From positions 29,180 to 93,179 of the forward strand of contig CAIQCK010000059.1 in assembly GCA_903870275.1 (NCBI GenBank): DNA of 64,000 nt, given 5' to 3'. Source of the stretch: an uncultured bacterium (GTDB lineage: Bacteria; Verrucomicrobiota; Verrucomicrobiia; CAIQCK01). The position numbers and the translations under genes were made by a program. The notes beneath the pieces are model-generated. The model did no database searches. It was not told where the DNA came from and saw nothing but the letters and a program-made list of their open reading frames with translations. This document shows positions 1 to 7,785 of the stretch, piece after piece (positions within the stretch are counted from its first letter, which is position 1; each line of letters opens with the position of its first letter).

Positions 1-1214
1 AACCACGAGCGAATGCCCGCCTCGTAGCGGACATCGCCGGCGGGCGGGTTCGTCTCCGACGCGGCGTTGGGAAAGCCGCAAATCATCGCCTCAAACAACG
101 TGCCGAGCGCGCCCCGGATATCCAGCCGGTCGTAGTCGCGCAGCCCGACGCCATAGCGGCGGTTGACGAACCACATGATCAGCGGCGACGGCCTGGCGTT
201 GACAGCGCAATCCGCGAACGCCGGCGACACGCCGCCGATGATGCCGATATTGGCGCCGAACATGGCCGGCCCGCGCACGTCCGGCCGCGCCATCAAGTCC
301 AGGTTGCCGCCCGTGGCCTGGCGGATCGTTTCGGCCAGCAGCACGTAATGGCCGAAACCGTAGTCCCAGTAGCCGAGTCCCTCGCTGCAATAACCGTCCG
401 GCGTGAACCCGTTCAGGAAATTTTGGGAATAATGCTCCGCCGCCGCCACGAACAGCGCGCGCTCCTCGCGCGACTCCGACAGCGCCAGCGCCGCGCCGGT
501 CACTCCCGCGAAGCAGACGGCGTTCCAGTTGTTCGTCGTCTTCATCCAGCCGTCCAGCCTCCGTTTGCCGAGATACGCCGCCCGGCACGGGCCGAGCACG
601 AACCGCTCGACGCTCGCGCGAATCCGCTTCCGCGTCGTCGCGTCGAGCTTGTCGCCGAGCAGCCAGTCCGCCGTGGCGAGGTTCCACGCAAGCGCCGAAG
701 AGGCGAGATCCACGTCAATGAACTTGCCGTTGAAATTCGTCAGCCGCCGGTCGTGCGCCGGCATCACCCAGCATTTCTCCGCGCAGAACGCGGCGATGAG
801 TTCCTCGATCTTCGGCAGAAAGCGGCCCTTGTTCTCGACACACTCCGCCAGCGTCAGAATAACCAGCCGGCCGCGGCGCTCGAAGGCGACGTTTTGCCAA
901 TGCGTGCGGTTGCCGGTGCGCGAGAAGTCGAGGTAAAGATCATCCGGCTGCTCCGGCACGGGCTGTGCCAGCAATCCCTCGGCGCGCTTGACCACGCCGC
1001 GCCAGGCGGCGTTCGCGGCCAGCACGTCCCAACTCGCGCGGTCGGCGATGGGCCGGCCTACGCCGGCGGGAGCGTCCGGCAACATGCCAGCGATTGTCTT
1101 CAGGCGGTCCGGGTTGAGCGCGTCGTCGTTTTTGGCGGACGCGTCGCTGAGGGTGAGGAACAGCGCCGCGCAAGCCAGCACCGATGTTGTTGTCAGGCAG
1201 AAAAGCGGTTTCAC
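1..1214 (-). CDS. Heparinase II/III-like polysaccharide lyase, partial
   Basis: Reading the minus strand from a GTG at 1214 gives about 404 residues open to the window edge, so the C-terminus is missing. An N-terminal signal peptide (KPLFCLTTTSVLACAALF) points to export. The helical part resembles the alpha/alpha-toroid of heparinase II/III or alginate lyase proteins: NNWNAVCFAG, then a TPDGYCSEGLGYWDYGFGHY stretch. Such enzymes cleave acidic polysaccharides by beta-elimination in the periplasm. No upstream ATG exists in frame, so GTG was chosen. The catalytic residues cannot be checked because the rest of the gene is off the window. Family assignment is by motif likeness only. Confidence 0.7.
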   Translation of the reverse strand, partial: MKPLFCLTTTSVLACAALFLTLSDASAKNDDALNPDRLKTIAGMLPDAPAGVGRPIADRASWDVLAANAAWRGVVKRAEGLLAQPVPEQPDDLYLDFSRTGNRTHWQNVAFERRGRLVILTLAECVENKGRFLPKIEELIAAFCAEKCWVMPAHDRRLTNFNGKFIDVDLASSALAWNLATADWLLGDKLDATTRKRIRASVERFVLGPCRAAYLGKRRLDGWMKTTNNWNAVCFAGVTGAALALSESREERALFVAAAEHYSQNFLNGFTPDGYCSEGLGYWDYGFGHYVLLAETIRQATGGNLDLMARPDVRGPAMFGANIGIIGGVSPAFADCAVNARPSPLIMWFVNRRYGVGLRDYDRLDIRGALGTLFEAMICGFPNAASETNPPAGDVRYEAGIRSW

Positions 1215-1280
1215 GATGGCGCGACGTTGCGAAAAATGCCCCGTCAACTCAAGCGCATTCTGCGCGCGCGCCAGTCTTCG

Positions 1281-1703
1281 TCAGTCCTGCGGGGCCGGTT
1301 GCGGCGGCTGCTTGATCTGCACCACCGGAAACGGGAAGTGGATCTTCAACTCGTCGTCCAGATGGACTTCCACCCAGTAAACGCCGGGCCGCTCGAATTG
1401 CACGCCGCCGAAGAGCGTGACATTGGTGACGCTGACGTTCTCATCGGCAAGCTGGAACGTGCAGTCGGACTCGCGCAATGGCGTGACCTCGTCGGTCGTC
1501 AGCAGGCGGACCCGTTGCTTGAACTGGCCGCGGCCGGCGCACCAGCGCACCCAAACGAACAGTTTGAACGCCGTGACGGGGAACTGCGGCGACTGGAGGC
1601 AATTGACCACGCCGACGAGCGTCTGGCTGGCGGGGTTCATTTCCTGCCGCACGTCCTCGCACACGAGCACGGCTTGAAGATCGGGAATGTTTTTTTCGGT
1701 CAT
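1281..1703 (-). CDS. Small conserved protein, DUF6941-like
   Basis: 140 residues from ATG at 1703. The opening (DLQAVLVCEDVRQEMNPASQ, then LVGVV) resembles DUF6941-type proteins, which share a CDDVR-like N-terminus and a beta-sandwich-like body of unknown function. The C-terminal half (GGVQFERPGVYWVEVHLDD) reads like a beta-sandwich. There is no signal peptide or membrane segment. It sits between the outer-membrane barrel gene and the lyase on the same strand. Function unknown; the family name is from memory and moderately sure. Confidence 0.6.
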   Translation of the reverse strand: MTEKNIPDLQAVLVCEDVRQEMNPASQTLVGVVNCLQSPQFPVTAFKLFVWVRWCAGRGQFKQRVRLLTTDEVTPLRESDCTFQLADENVSVTNVTLFGGVQFERPGVYWVEVHLDDELKIHFPFPVVQIKQPPQPAPQD

Positions 1704-1721
1704 GGTGTCCTCGCCCGCGGT

Positions 1722-2846
1722 TTAGTAGGTGAATTTCAAACTCAGGAACATGCAGTTGTCGAGCGTCTGGTTGGGAACCGCCGGCAGCGTGAAAACCTTC
1801 AAGCTGTAGCCGATCTGCGCGCTCAGGTTCTCGCGAAGCCGGTAGGTCGGCGCGAGCTGGAACTGCCAGAACTCGCTGCGCGTCGGCTGGCCCGAGGCGA
1901 GCGTGCCGGCGAATTCCAGCGCGGCGGAGGTGTCCAACTGAAGGTTCGGCAGCACGTTCTGGCTCAACTGCGAGTAATAAGCTTCGCTCGTCTCTTCGTA
2001 AAAATCCGGCTGATAACTCTGTTGAATCGCCTGTCGGCGGCCTACGGTCAGCTTCGCGTCGCTCGGCAGCGTGTAGCTCAGGTTGAGGTCGCTGTTGGGA
2101 TTGGACAGCCGCCGGCCGTCGGGTTCCTCCCGCATTTCCGTGCCGACGCTTGCGGCCGCCTTGAACTGGCCGGGCAGTTGTTGTTCGATTCCGAACGACG
2201 CAACCCCGGCGCGGTAACTATACGCGGATGTTGTGTAGTCCACCTGCTGGCCCTGCAATCCGCTGGTGAGCTTGGTGCGGCGGGTCAGTTGCCAGTCGGC
2301 ATCGAAACCGACGCTGCTCGCGGCGTGGTCGTTGGTCATCGCGAACGCCCGGTCCTGGTAGTTCCACAGCGCGTGCGAGAAAAACGGCTTCAGCGACCAA
2401 TCGTCCGAGCCGCCGTAAACGGCGCGGGTGGCGAGGCTGTTGACCATCAGGCTGCCCTGGGCCGCGCCGATGTCGCTGACAGGAAGCTGTTGGGGAAATC
2501 GCATCGAGCCGTCCGCTTGCAAAGCCAGATCACCCACCTGCGAACGCGCGTAGTTGGCATTGAAAGCGTCTTCACCGGGATCGAATTGACCGCGCGCGAC
2601 CGCCTCCGGCCCTGGCGCGGCCGATTTCTTATTGTAGTTGATGTCGAAATCGTCGGTCGGCTTGAGTCTCGGCGCGAAGTCCAGCGGTTGCGCCGGCGTG
2701 ACAAGATCCGAAAACTTGAGCGGCGGCAGGACGGTTGCCTCCACCGACTCCGCCGCGCGGGCAGACGGCGTCGCCGCCGCGGCCAGCCATCCGGCCAGCC
2801 ACAGCCACCGACCGCACCGCCTCAAGCATGGAGTTTGTTTCCGCAC
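1722..2846 (-). CDS. Predicted outer-membrane beta-barrel protein
   Basis: About 374 residues from GTG 2846. The N-terminus has a basic stretch, a hydrophobic core (WLWLAGWLAAAATP) and an Ala-rich cleavage region SARAAES. The rest alternates polar and hydrophobic residues with many aromatics and ends MFLSLKFTY; the final aromatic is typical of barrels inserted by the BAM machinery. It could be a porin or a capsule/exopolysaccharide-related barrel. The same frame stays open far upstream, but that part is antisense to the sigma-factor gene and was left out. No specific family recognised. Confidence 0.65.
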   Translation of the reverse strand: MRKQTPCLRRCGRWLWLAGWLAAAATPSARAAESVEATVLPPLKFSDLVTPAQPLDFAPRLKPTDDFDINYNKKSAAPGPEAVARGQFDPGEDAFNANYARSQVGDLALQADGSMRFPQQLPVSDIGAAQGSLMVNSLATRAVYGGSDDWSLKPFFSHALWNYQDRAFAMTNDHAASSVGFDADWQLTRRTKLTSGLQGQQVDYTTSAYSYRAGVASFGIEQQLPGQFKAAASVGTEMREEPDGRRLSNPNSDLNLSYTLPSDAKLTVGRRQAIQQSYQPDFYEETSEAYYSQLSQNVLPNLQLDTSAALEFAGTLASGQPTRSEFWQFQLAPTYRLRENLSAQIGYSLKVFTLPAVPNQTLDNCMFLSLKFTY

Positions 2847-2948
2847 AACAATGGGGATTCTGACGCAACGCCGGCGCTCTGTAAAGCGATCCGCGCCACT
2901 AAGAAATTGCCACAAGCGCCAAGTGGGAGTAATGTTACAGGGCAGGGT

Positions 2949-4076
2949 ATGACTTCGACAACCTACGATCAGGCGCTTCCTGAAGCCGACGCGCTCCAAC
3001 CGGATACTTCCGGGCGGAACCCAGCGGACGGTTACGGGCGGCTGATCCGCTACGTTCGCGAGAGCGGCGCGTCGGTGGAGACACTCGACGCGGATCATGA
3101 GCACCGTCTGCGGCAAACGGTGGCGCTTTACCGCCGGTTCCTCTCTGACCTGCTGAGTTGGCCGCAGTTCCGCCAGAGCATCCTGATCGAAATGCAGTTG
3201 CGCAACCTGCGCGCCGGCCGACGCGGCGTGAGCGCCGAGGAGGCGATCCAATCGTTGTTGGTGGAGCACCAGAAGGACATCCTGCTCGGCGTGCTGGAGA
3301 GTTTCACCGGCAACATCACCGCCCGCCAGGCGCGGCACATCCTGTTCCAGTTCGGCGCCGAAGACGACATTCCCGCCACGCGCCGGCGCTGGCTGCTGCC
3401 GCACGAATTGGTGGCGCTGGCCGACAAGCTCAGGCTGCACATCAAACGCGACTATCCGCGTTACAAGGCGGCGCAGACCGATTTGTTCTTCGCGCAAGTG
3501 CGGCTGGTCTATGATTTCGCGGGCCGGATGGCGTCGGGGCCGGACCAGTTTCACGACGCGTTTCAGGAAGGCTGCGTGGCGCTGCTCCATGCCATTGACA
3601 AGACCGCCAATACCACTGCCTGCCGGCTCTCGACTTGCGCGCAGGAGTGGATTCGCGGCGCGATGCTGCGCTTCCTGCAAGGCCAGCGCACGCCGGTGCA
3701 CGTGCCGGTGAACGCGCTGCCGCGATTGCGCCTGTCGCAAGCGATGCCGCAGCGCGTGCCGCTGGAGCTGGCGAGAGAGTATGGCGACGACGCGCGCGAC
3801 GAGGGGTTCGTGCATCCGGCAGAGACCCTGGCGCAACGCGAAATCCGGCCCATGCTGGAGCGGCTTTTTGAATGCCTGACGGCCAAGCAACGGCAGGTGA
3901 TCGCACTCCGTTACGGCCTCGCCGACGACGGCGTGGAACATTCGCTCGAAGAAACCGCCCGGCTCATCGGCATCAGCTTCCAGGAAGTGGACCGGCGCGA
4001 GAAACGCGCCATTGAACGCGTGCAGGCGTGCGGCTCGCGCGAGCTGCTGCGCGAACTGGCTCTCTGTCTGGCGTGA
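2949..4076 (+). CDS. Sigma-70-like RNA polymerase sigma factor
   Basis: 375 residues from ATG 2949, preceded by GGCAGGG. Residues about 165-260 resemble sigma region 2 (VRLVYDFAGRM, FHDAFQEGCVALLHAIDK, an Arg/Trp-rich segment AQEWIRGAMLRFLQ). The C-terminal 65 residues resemble region 4 (LTAKQRQVIALRYGL, then the helix-turn-helix LEETARLIGISFQEVDRREK). The N-terminal 150 residues are not typical of ECF factors, so this is a larger, lineage-specific sigma. The upstream neighbour, the barrel gene, is divergent; about 100 bp separate them. The regulon is unknown. The same frame is open far upstream but antisense to the barrel gene. Confidence 0.75.
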   Translation: MTSTTYDQALPEADALQPDTSGRNPADGYGRLIRYVRESGASVETLDADHEHRLRQTVALYRRFLSDLLSWPQFRQSILIEMQLRNLRAGRRGVSAEEAIQSLLVEHQKDILLGVLESFTGNITARQARHILFQFGAEDDIPATRRRWLLPHELVALADKLRLHIKRDYPRYKAAQTDLFFAQVRLVYDFAGRMASGPDQFHDAFQEGCVALLHAIDKTANTTACRLSTCAQEWIRGAMLRFLQGQRTPVHVPVNALPRLRLSQAMPQRVPLELAREYGDDARDEGFVHPAETLAQREIRPMLERLFECLTAKQRQVIALRYGLADDGVEHSLEETARLIGISFQEVDRREKRAIERVQACGSRELLRELALCLA

Positions 4077-4078
4077 CG

Positions 4079-4110
4079 CATTTGAAATTTCACCTTTGAG
4101 ATTTCAAATG
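4079..4110 (+). promoter_or_regulatory. Perfect hairpin covering the purN start codon
   Basis: CATTTGAAAT (4079-4088) and ATTTCAAATG (4101-4110) are perfect 10-bp inverted arms with a 12-nt loop. They fill the gap between the sigma-factor stop (4074-4076) and purN, and the right arm contains the purN ATG. In RNA the start codon would be paired. There is no T-run after it, so a simple terminator is less likely than a translation-control hairpin. Confidence 0.5.
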
Positions 4111-4746
4111 AGCCAGCCAACCTCTCCTCAACACAAACTGCGCCTCGGCGTGCTCGGCTCCGGCAGCGGCACCAATTGTCAGGCGCTGCTCGACGCCTGC
4201 GCGAAGCCGGATTTTCCCGCTGAGATTGCCGTCATCATCAGCGACGTGGAGAACGCCAAAATCCTCGACCGCGCGCGGCAGGCCGGCATTGAGGCGCGCT
4301 GGATTGCGCCGGGAAAATTCCGCACCAAGCTGGAGCCGGAGGTGGAGCAGCGTTACGTTGCCGCCCTGCGCCAGCACAACGTGGAGCTGGTCTGTCTCGC
4401 CGGGTTCATGCGCGTACTGAAGGACGATTTTCTGAAGGCGTTTCCCGGCCGCGTCATCAACATCCATCCCGCGCTGCTGCCGGCGTTTCCCGGTCTGGAG
4501 TCGTGGAAACAGGCGCTCGACCACGGCGCGAAGGTGGCTGGTTGCACGGTCCATTTCGTGGACGCCGGCGTGGACAGCGGCCCGATCCTTGTCCAGGCCG
4601 CCGTGCCGGTGCTCGACAGCGACACAGCGCAGACGTTGCACGCCCGCATCCAGGTCGAGGAACATCGCATCTACCCCGAAGCCGTGCGACTGATCGCCGA
4701 GGGCCGGCTGCGTGTCGAAGGCCGGCGCGTGCTGCGCCGGGAGTAG
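4108..4746 (+). CDS. purN: Phosphoribosylglycinamide formyltransferase
   Basis: 212 residues. Transfers formyl from 10-formyl-THF to glycinamide ribonucleotide, the third step of purine synthesis, in the cytosol. The N-terminal phosphate loop GSGSGTNCQALL, the catalytic block INIHPALLPAFPG (Asn/His) and the Asp-containing block VDAGVDSGPIL are all present. Length is normal for the family. ATG 4108 is used because the recognisable domain begins just after it; the start lies inside a perfect hairpin arm, with 31 nt between the sigma-factor stop and this ATG. Co-transcription with the sigma factor is likely. Confidence 0.93.
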   Translation: MSQPTSPQHKLRLGVLGSGSGTNCQALLDACAKPDFPAEIAVIISDVENAKILDRARQAGIEARWIAPGKFRTKLEPEVEQRYVAALRQHNVELVCLAGFMRVLKDDFLKAFPGRVINIHPALLPAFPGLESWKQALDHGAKVAGCTVHFVDAGVDSGPILVQAAVPVLDSDTAQTLHARIQVEEHRIYPEAVRLIAEGRLRVEGRRVLRRE

Positions 4747-4810
4747 GAAAAAATCCGCGGCGGTGGACGACAACACTCGCTAGTGTCGTGGCGGCGCGTT
4801 TCGGCGCGTG

Positions 4811-6715
4811 TCATTCCTCCAGCGTCGTCAGATCGCCTTCCGGCAAACCCTGCGCGCGGGCTTTGAGGACGCGCCGCATGATTTTTCCGCTGCGCGTCTT
4901 CGGCAGTTGCTTGACGAACGTGATCTTCTCCGGCTTGGCGATCGGCCCCATTTCATGGCCGACGTGCGCCTTAAGCTCCTCGGCCAGCGCCTCGCTCGGC
5001 TCGTAGCCCGCTTTGAGCATGACGTAGGTGTGGATCGCGTGGCCTTTGATTTCGTGGTGCAGGCCGATGGCGGCGGCTTCGGCGACGGCGGGATGACTGA
5101 CGAGCGCGCTCTCGACCTCCGCGGTGCCGAGGCGGTAGCCGGACACCTTGATGACGTCGTCCACGCGGCCGATGACCCAGATGTAGCCGTCGGCGTCCTT
5201 GCGCGCGCTGTCCCCGGTAAAATAGACGCCGGGATACTTGCTCCAGTATTGCTGCACATAGCGGTCCGGGTCGTTGTAGATGGTCCGCATCATCGCGGGC
5301 CAGGGATTCTTGAGCACCAGGAAACCTTCCTCGCCGGGCGCGACCGGTTTTCCGGCTTCGTCGTAAATGTCGGCGATGATACCGGGGAACGGTTTGGTGG
5401 CGCTGCCGGGCTTCAGCGGCGTCGCCGGCAGCGGCGTGATCATGAACATGCCGGTTTCGGTCTGCCACCAGGTGTCAATGATCGGGCACTTGCCCTTGCC
5501 AATGACGCGGTGATACCAGCGCCACGCTTCGGGGTTGATCGGCTCGCCGACGGTGCCGAGCAGGCGCAGCGCGGAGAGGTCATGGCGGTTGGGCCACGCC
5601 TCGCCGAAGCGCATGAGGCCGCGGATGGCCGTGGGCGCGGTGTAGAAAACATTGATGCCGTATTTCTCGATCATGCTCCACCACCGGTTCGGGTAGGGGA
5701 ACGTCGGCGCGCCTTCATACATGAAGCTGGTGGCGCCGAGCAGCATCGGCCCATAGACGATATACGAGTGTCCCGTGATCCAGCCTGGATCGGCCGTGCA
5801 CCACCAGCGGTCTTCCTCCTTCAAATCGAACGCCCACTGGAGCGTCGTGGCGACGCCGACCATGTAGCCGCCGTGCGTGTGCAGGATCGCCTTGGGTTTG
5901 CCGGTGGTGCCGGACGTGTAGAGCAGGAACAGCGGGTCTTCGGCGTCCATCACTTCGGTCTCGCTGCGGTTGCCGCCGGCCAGCGCTCTCGCCACGGGCA
6001 GGCCCATCAAATCGTCATACCAATAATCGCGGCCCGACTCCATCTGCACCTGCTGGCCGGTGCGCTTGACGACGATGACGTGCTCGATGGTGGCGCATCG
6101 TTTCAGCGCCTCGTCCACGATGTTCTTCAACTCGACGATCTTGCCGTTCATCCAACTGCCGTCGCAGGTGATGACGACGTTGGACTGGCTGTCGTCGATG
6201 CGGCCGTGCAACGCCTCGACCGAAAAGCCGCCATACACCACCGAATGCACCGCGCCGACCTTGGCGCAGGCGAGCATGGCGATGGGCAGCTCCGGCACGC
6301 GGCCCATGTAGATCGTCACGCGGTCGCCTTTCTTGACGCCCATGCTGCGCAGGACGTTGGAGAACTTGCACACTTCGCGGTTGAGCGCGTGGTAGCTGAA
6401 CGTGCGCACCTCGCCCTTCTCACCTTCCCAGATCAGCGCGAGCTTGTTGCGCCGCCAGGTCTTGACGTGGCGGTCGAGGCAGTTGTAGGCGATGTTCGTC
6501 CGCCCGCCGACGAACCACTTGAAGAACGGCTTGTTCGAATCGTCCAGCACCTTGTCCCACGGCTTGAACCATTCAAATTCCCGCGCGCGGTCGGCCCAAA
6601 AGCCTTCCGGATCCTCACTGGCCTTGTGGATCATCTCGTCGTGGCTCTTAATGTAGGCTGCGGCCATCACTTCAGGCGAAGGAGGGTAAATCTCCGGATG
6701 GATTTCGTTCGGCAT
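4811..6715 (-). CDS. acsA: Acetyl-CoA synthetase
   Basis: 634 residues, close to the usual 650. Activates acetate to acetyl-AMP and then acetyl-CoA in the cytosol. Visible motifs: the AMP-binding P-loop YTSGTTGKPKA, the WWQTETG block, the hinge region GRVDDVIKVSGYRLGTAEVE, and near the C-terminus the PKTRSGKIMRR motif whose Lys is the usual site of regulatory acetylation. The N-terminal ACAS_N region (EFEWFKPWDKVLDDSNKPFF) is also present. The diheme cytochrome gene lies upstream on the same strand. No protein acetyltransferase gene is visible beside it. Confidence 0.95.
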   Translation of the reverse strand: MPNEIHPEIYPPSPEVMAAAYIKSHDEMIHKASEDPEGFWADRAREFEWFKPWDKVLDDSNKPFFKWFVGGRTNIAYNCLDRHVKTWRRNKLALIWEGEKGEVRTFSYHALNREVCKFSNVLRSMGVKKGDRVTIYMGRVPELPIAMLACAKVGAVHSVVYGGFSVEALHGRIDDSQSNVVITCDGSWMNGKIVELKNIVDEALKRCATIEHVIVVKRTGQQVQMESGRDYWYDDLMGLPVARALAGGNRSETEVMDAEDPLFLLYTSGTTGKPKAILHTHGGYMVGVATTLQWAFDLKEEDRWWCTADPGWITGHSYIVYGPMLLGATSFMYEGAPTFPYPNRWWSMIEKYGINVFYTAPTAIRGLMRFGEAWPNRHDLSALRLLGTVGEPINPEAWRWYHRVIGKGKCPIIDTWWQTETGMFMITPLPATPLKPGSATKPFPGIIADIYDEAGKPVAPGEEGFLVLKNPWPAMMRTIYNDPDRYVQQYWSKYPGVYFTGDSARKDADGYIWVIGRVDDVIKVSGYRLGTAEVESALVSHPAVAEAAAIGLHHEIKGHAIHTYVMLKAGYEPSEALAEELKAHVGHEMGPIAKPEKITFVKQLPKTRSGKIMRRVLKARAQGLPEGDLTTLEE

Positions 6716-6843
6716 GGTTGGGTTCCTTTCCGTTGTGGGTTATGGCGTTTCCGCAAACCGGCCTGCGACGCCACGCGGCGCTTTGGCTTCGGTTGAATCA
6801 GGCGCTCTTATTCATCGCTCCTTGTGTTGTTGCAAAAAACTCG

Positions 6844-7617
6844 TCAGGGAACACCCGGGCCTGGGCGCAGCCAGCGGATGTAGGCGACCAGCGCGCGCTG
6901 TTCCTCGTCGGTGATTTTTCCGCGAAACGCCGGCATCGGCACGCGCTGGCGTTTGACGAAGAAGCCGCCGACGGGGTGATGGGCGATGCGCTGGCAGACA
7001 CCGTCCAGGATCCACTCGCGGATTTCGTCGTCGTTGCCTGCCACGTCGGGAAAGTCGGCGCCGTCCCACGCCGGGATGTAGCCTTTGAACGAGCCGGTGT
7101 TCGGCAGGCAGCCGCGGCCTTCCGGGCCGTGACAACTGAAACAGCCTTTGTCGCTGGCGACGTCCCGGCCCTTGCGCGCCAGTTCGTCCTTCGGCGCGTC
7201 GAGCCACGAGACGGCTTTGACATACGCCACCAGATCGTCGAGTTCGGGCGCGGAAAGCCACCCGCGGAACGCCGGCATCCGCACCAGCATCGCGTTCCGC
7301 TGCTTCAGATAATCCGCCTCTTTGCGCCGGCTGGCAGTCATGCCGTCCAGAATCCACTCGCGCAGCTCCTGCTCGTTGGCGGCAAACATCATGACGTTGC
7401 CGCCGTCCCACGCCGGCACGGCTTTGATGGAACTGCCTGGATTGGGAATGCCGTGCGTGCCGCCGGGGCCGTGGCAACCAAAACATCCGTGTTGCTCGGC
7501 CACGACACGGCCGCGCTCGACGGGGCCAATGTTCGCCGTGCGCCACCAGCGCCACGCACCGACAGCCGCGGCGGCCACCACGGCCGCCGCCATAAGCATC
7601 CGGATGATTTTTTTCAT
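6844..7617 (-). CDS. Diheme c-type cytochrome
   Basis: 257 residues from the ATG at 7617; an ATG at 7638 would add MVSTDAA. The N-terminus KKIIRMLMAAAVVAAAAVGAW is a membrane anchor or signal. There are two heme-binding CxxCH sites, CFGCH in the first domain and CFSCH in the second. The repeated phrases (MPAFRGWLS.. and MPAFRGKIT.., each followed by DDLVAYVK/ RALVAYIR) show two tandem cytochrome c domains, each with a Met ligand candidate. Electron carrier in the periplasm. The prophage has inserted about 100 bp upstream, which may separate it from its native promoter or operon partner. Confidence 0.85.
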   Translation of the reverse strand: MKKIIRMLMAAAVVAAAAVGAWRWWRTANIGPVERGRVVAEQHGCFGCHGPGGTHGIPNPGSSIKAVPAWDGGNVMMFAANEQELREWILDGMTASRRKEADYLKQRNAMLVRMPAFRGWLSAPELDDLVAYVKAVSWLDAPKDELARKGRDVASDKGCFSCHGPEGRGCLPNTGSFKGYIPAWDGADFPDVAGNDDEIREWILDGVCQRIAHHPVGGFFVKRQRVPMPAFRGKITDEEQRALVAYIRWLRPGPGVP

Positions 7618-7728
7618 CGCCGCATCGGTCGAAACCATCACGGCTTGAGACTTGGCAGAATGTTTGAACAGCCGAGAGATGGCTTGAAATGGCTGGAAGT
7701 GGCCTGAAAACCGGGGGTTTTGAATTGG

Positions 7729-7733
7729 GGCTG
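7729..7733. other. Candidate left target-site duplication (GGCTG)
   Basis: GGCTG here and at 45551-45555 would be the 5-bp duplication expected of Mu-type transposition. Five bases can match by chance, and the left phage end would then start TCC rather than the usual TG. Confidence 0.35.
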
Positions 7734-7785
7734 TCCAAACATTACCGGCCCCGATTTCATGGACCAAACGGCCATCTCAAAAGGG

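Noticed and set aside
348..2948. Plus-strand open frame running into the sigma-factor gene
   Set aside because: It is antisense to the lyase, DUF6941-like and barrel genes, which have signal peptides and recognisable motifs; the sigma protein starts at 2949.
4808..6796. Long plus-strand open frame
   Set aside because: Antisense of acsA, whose minus-strand protein is clearly recognisable; long open antisense frames are common at this GC content.
7731..7740. CTGTCCAAAC direct repeat (also at 45525) as phage att core
   Set aside because: The phage has a DDE transposase and no site-specific integrase; a direct repeat would not be the expected end structure, though it may be a protein-binding site.
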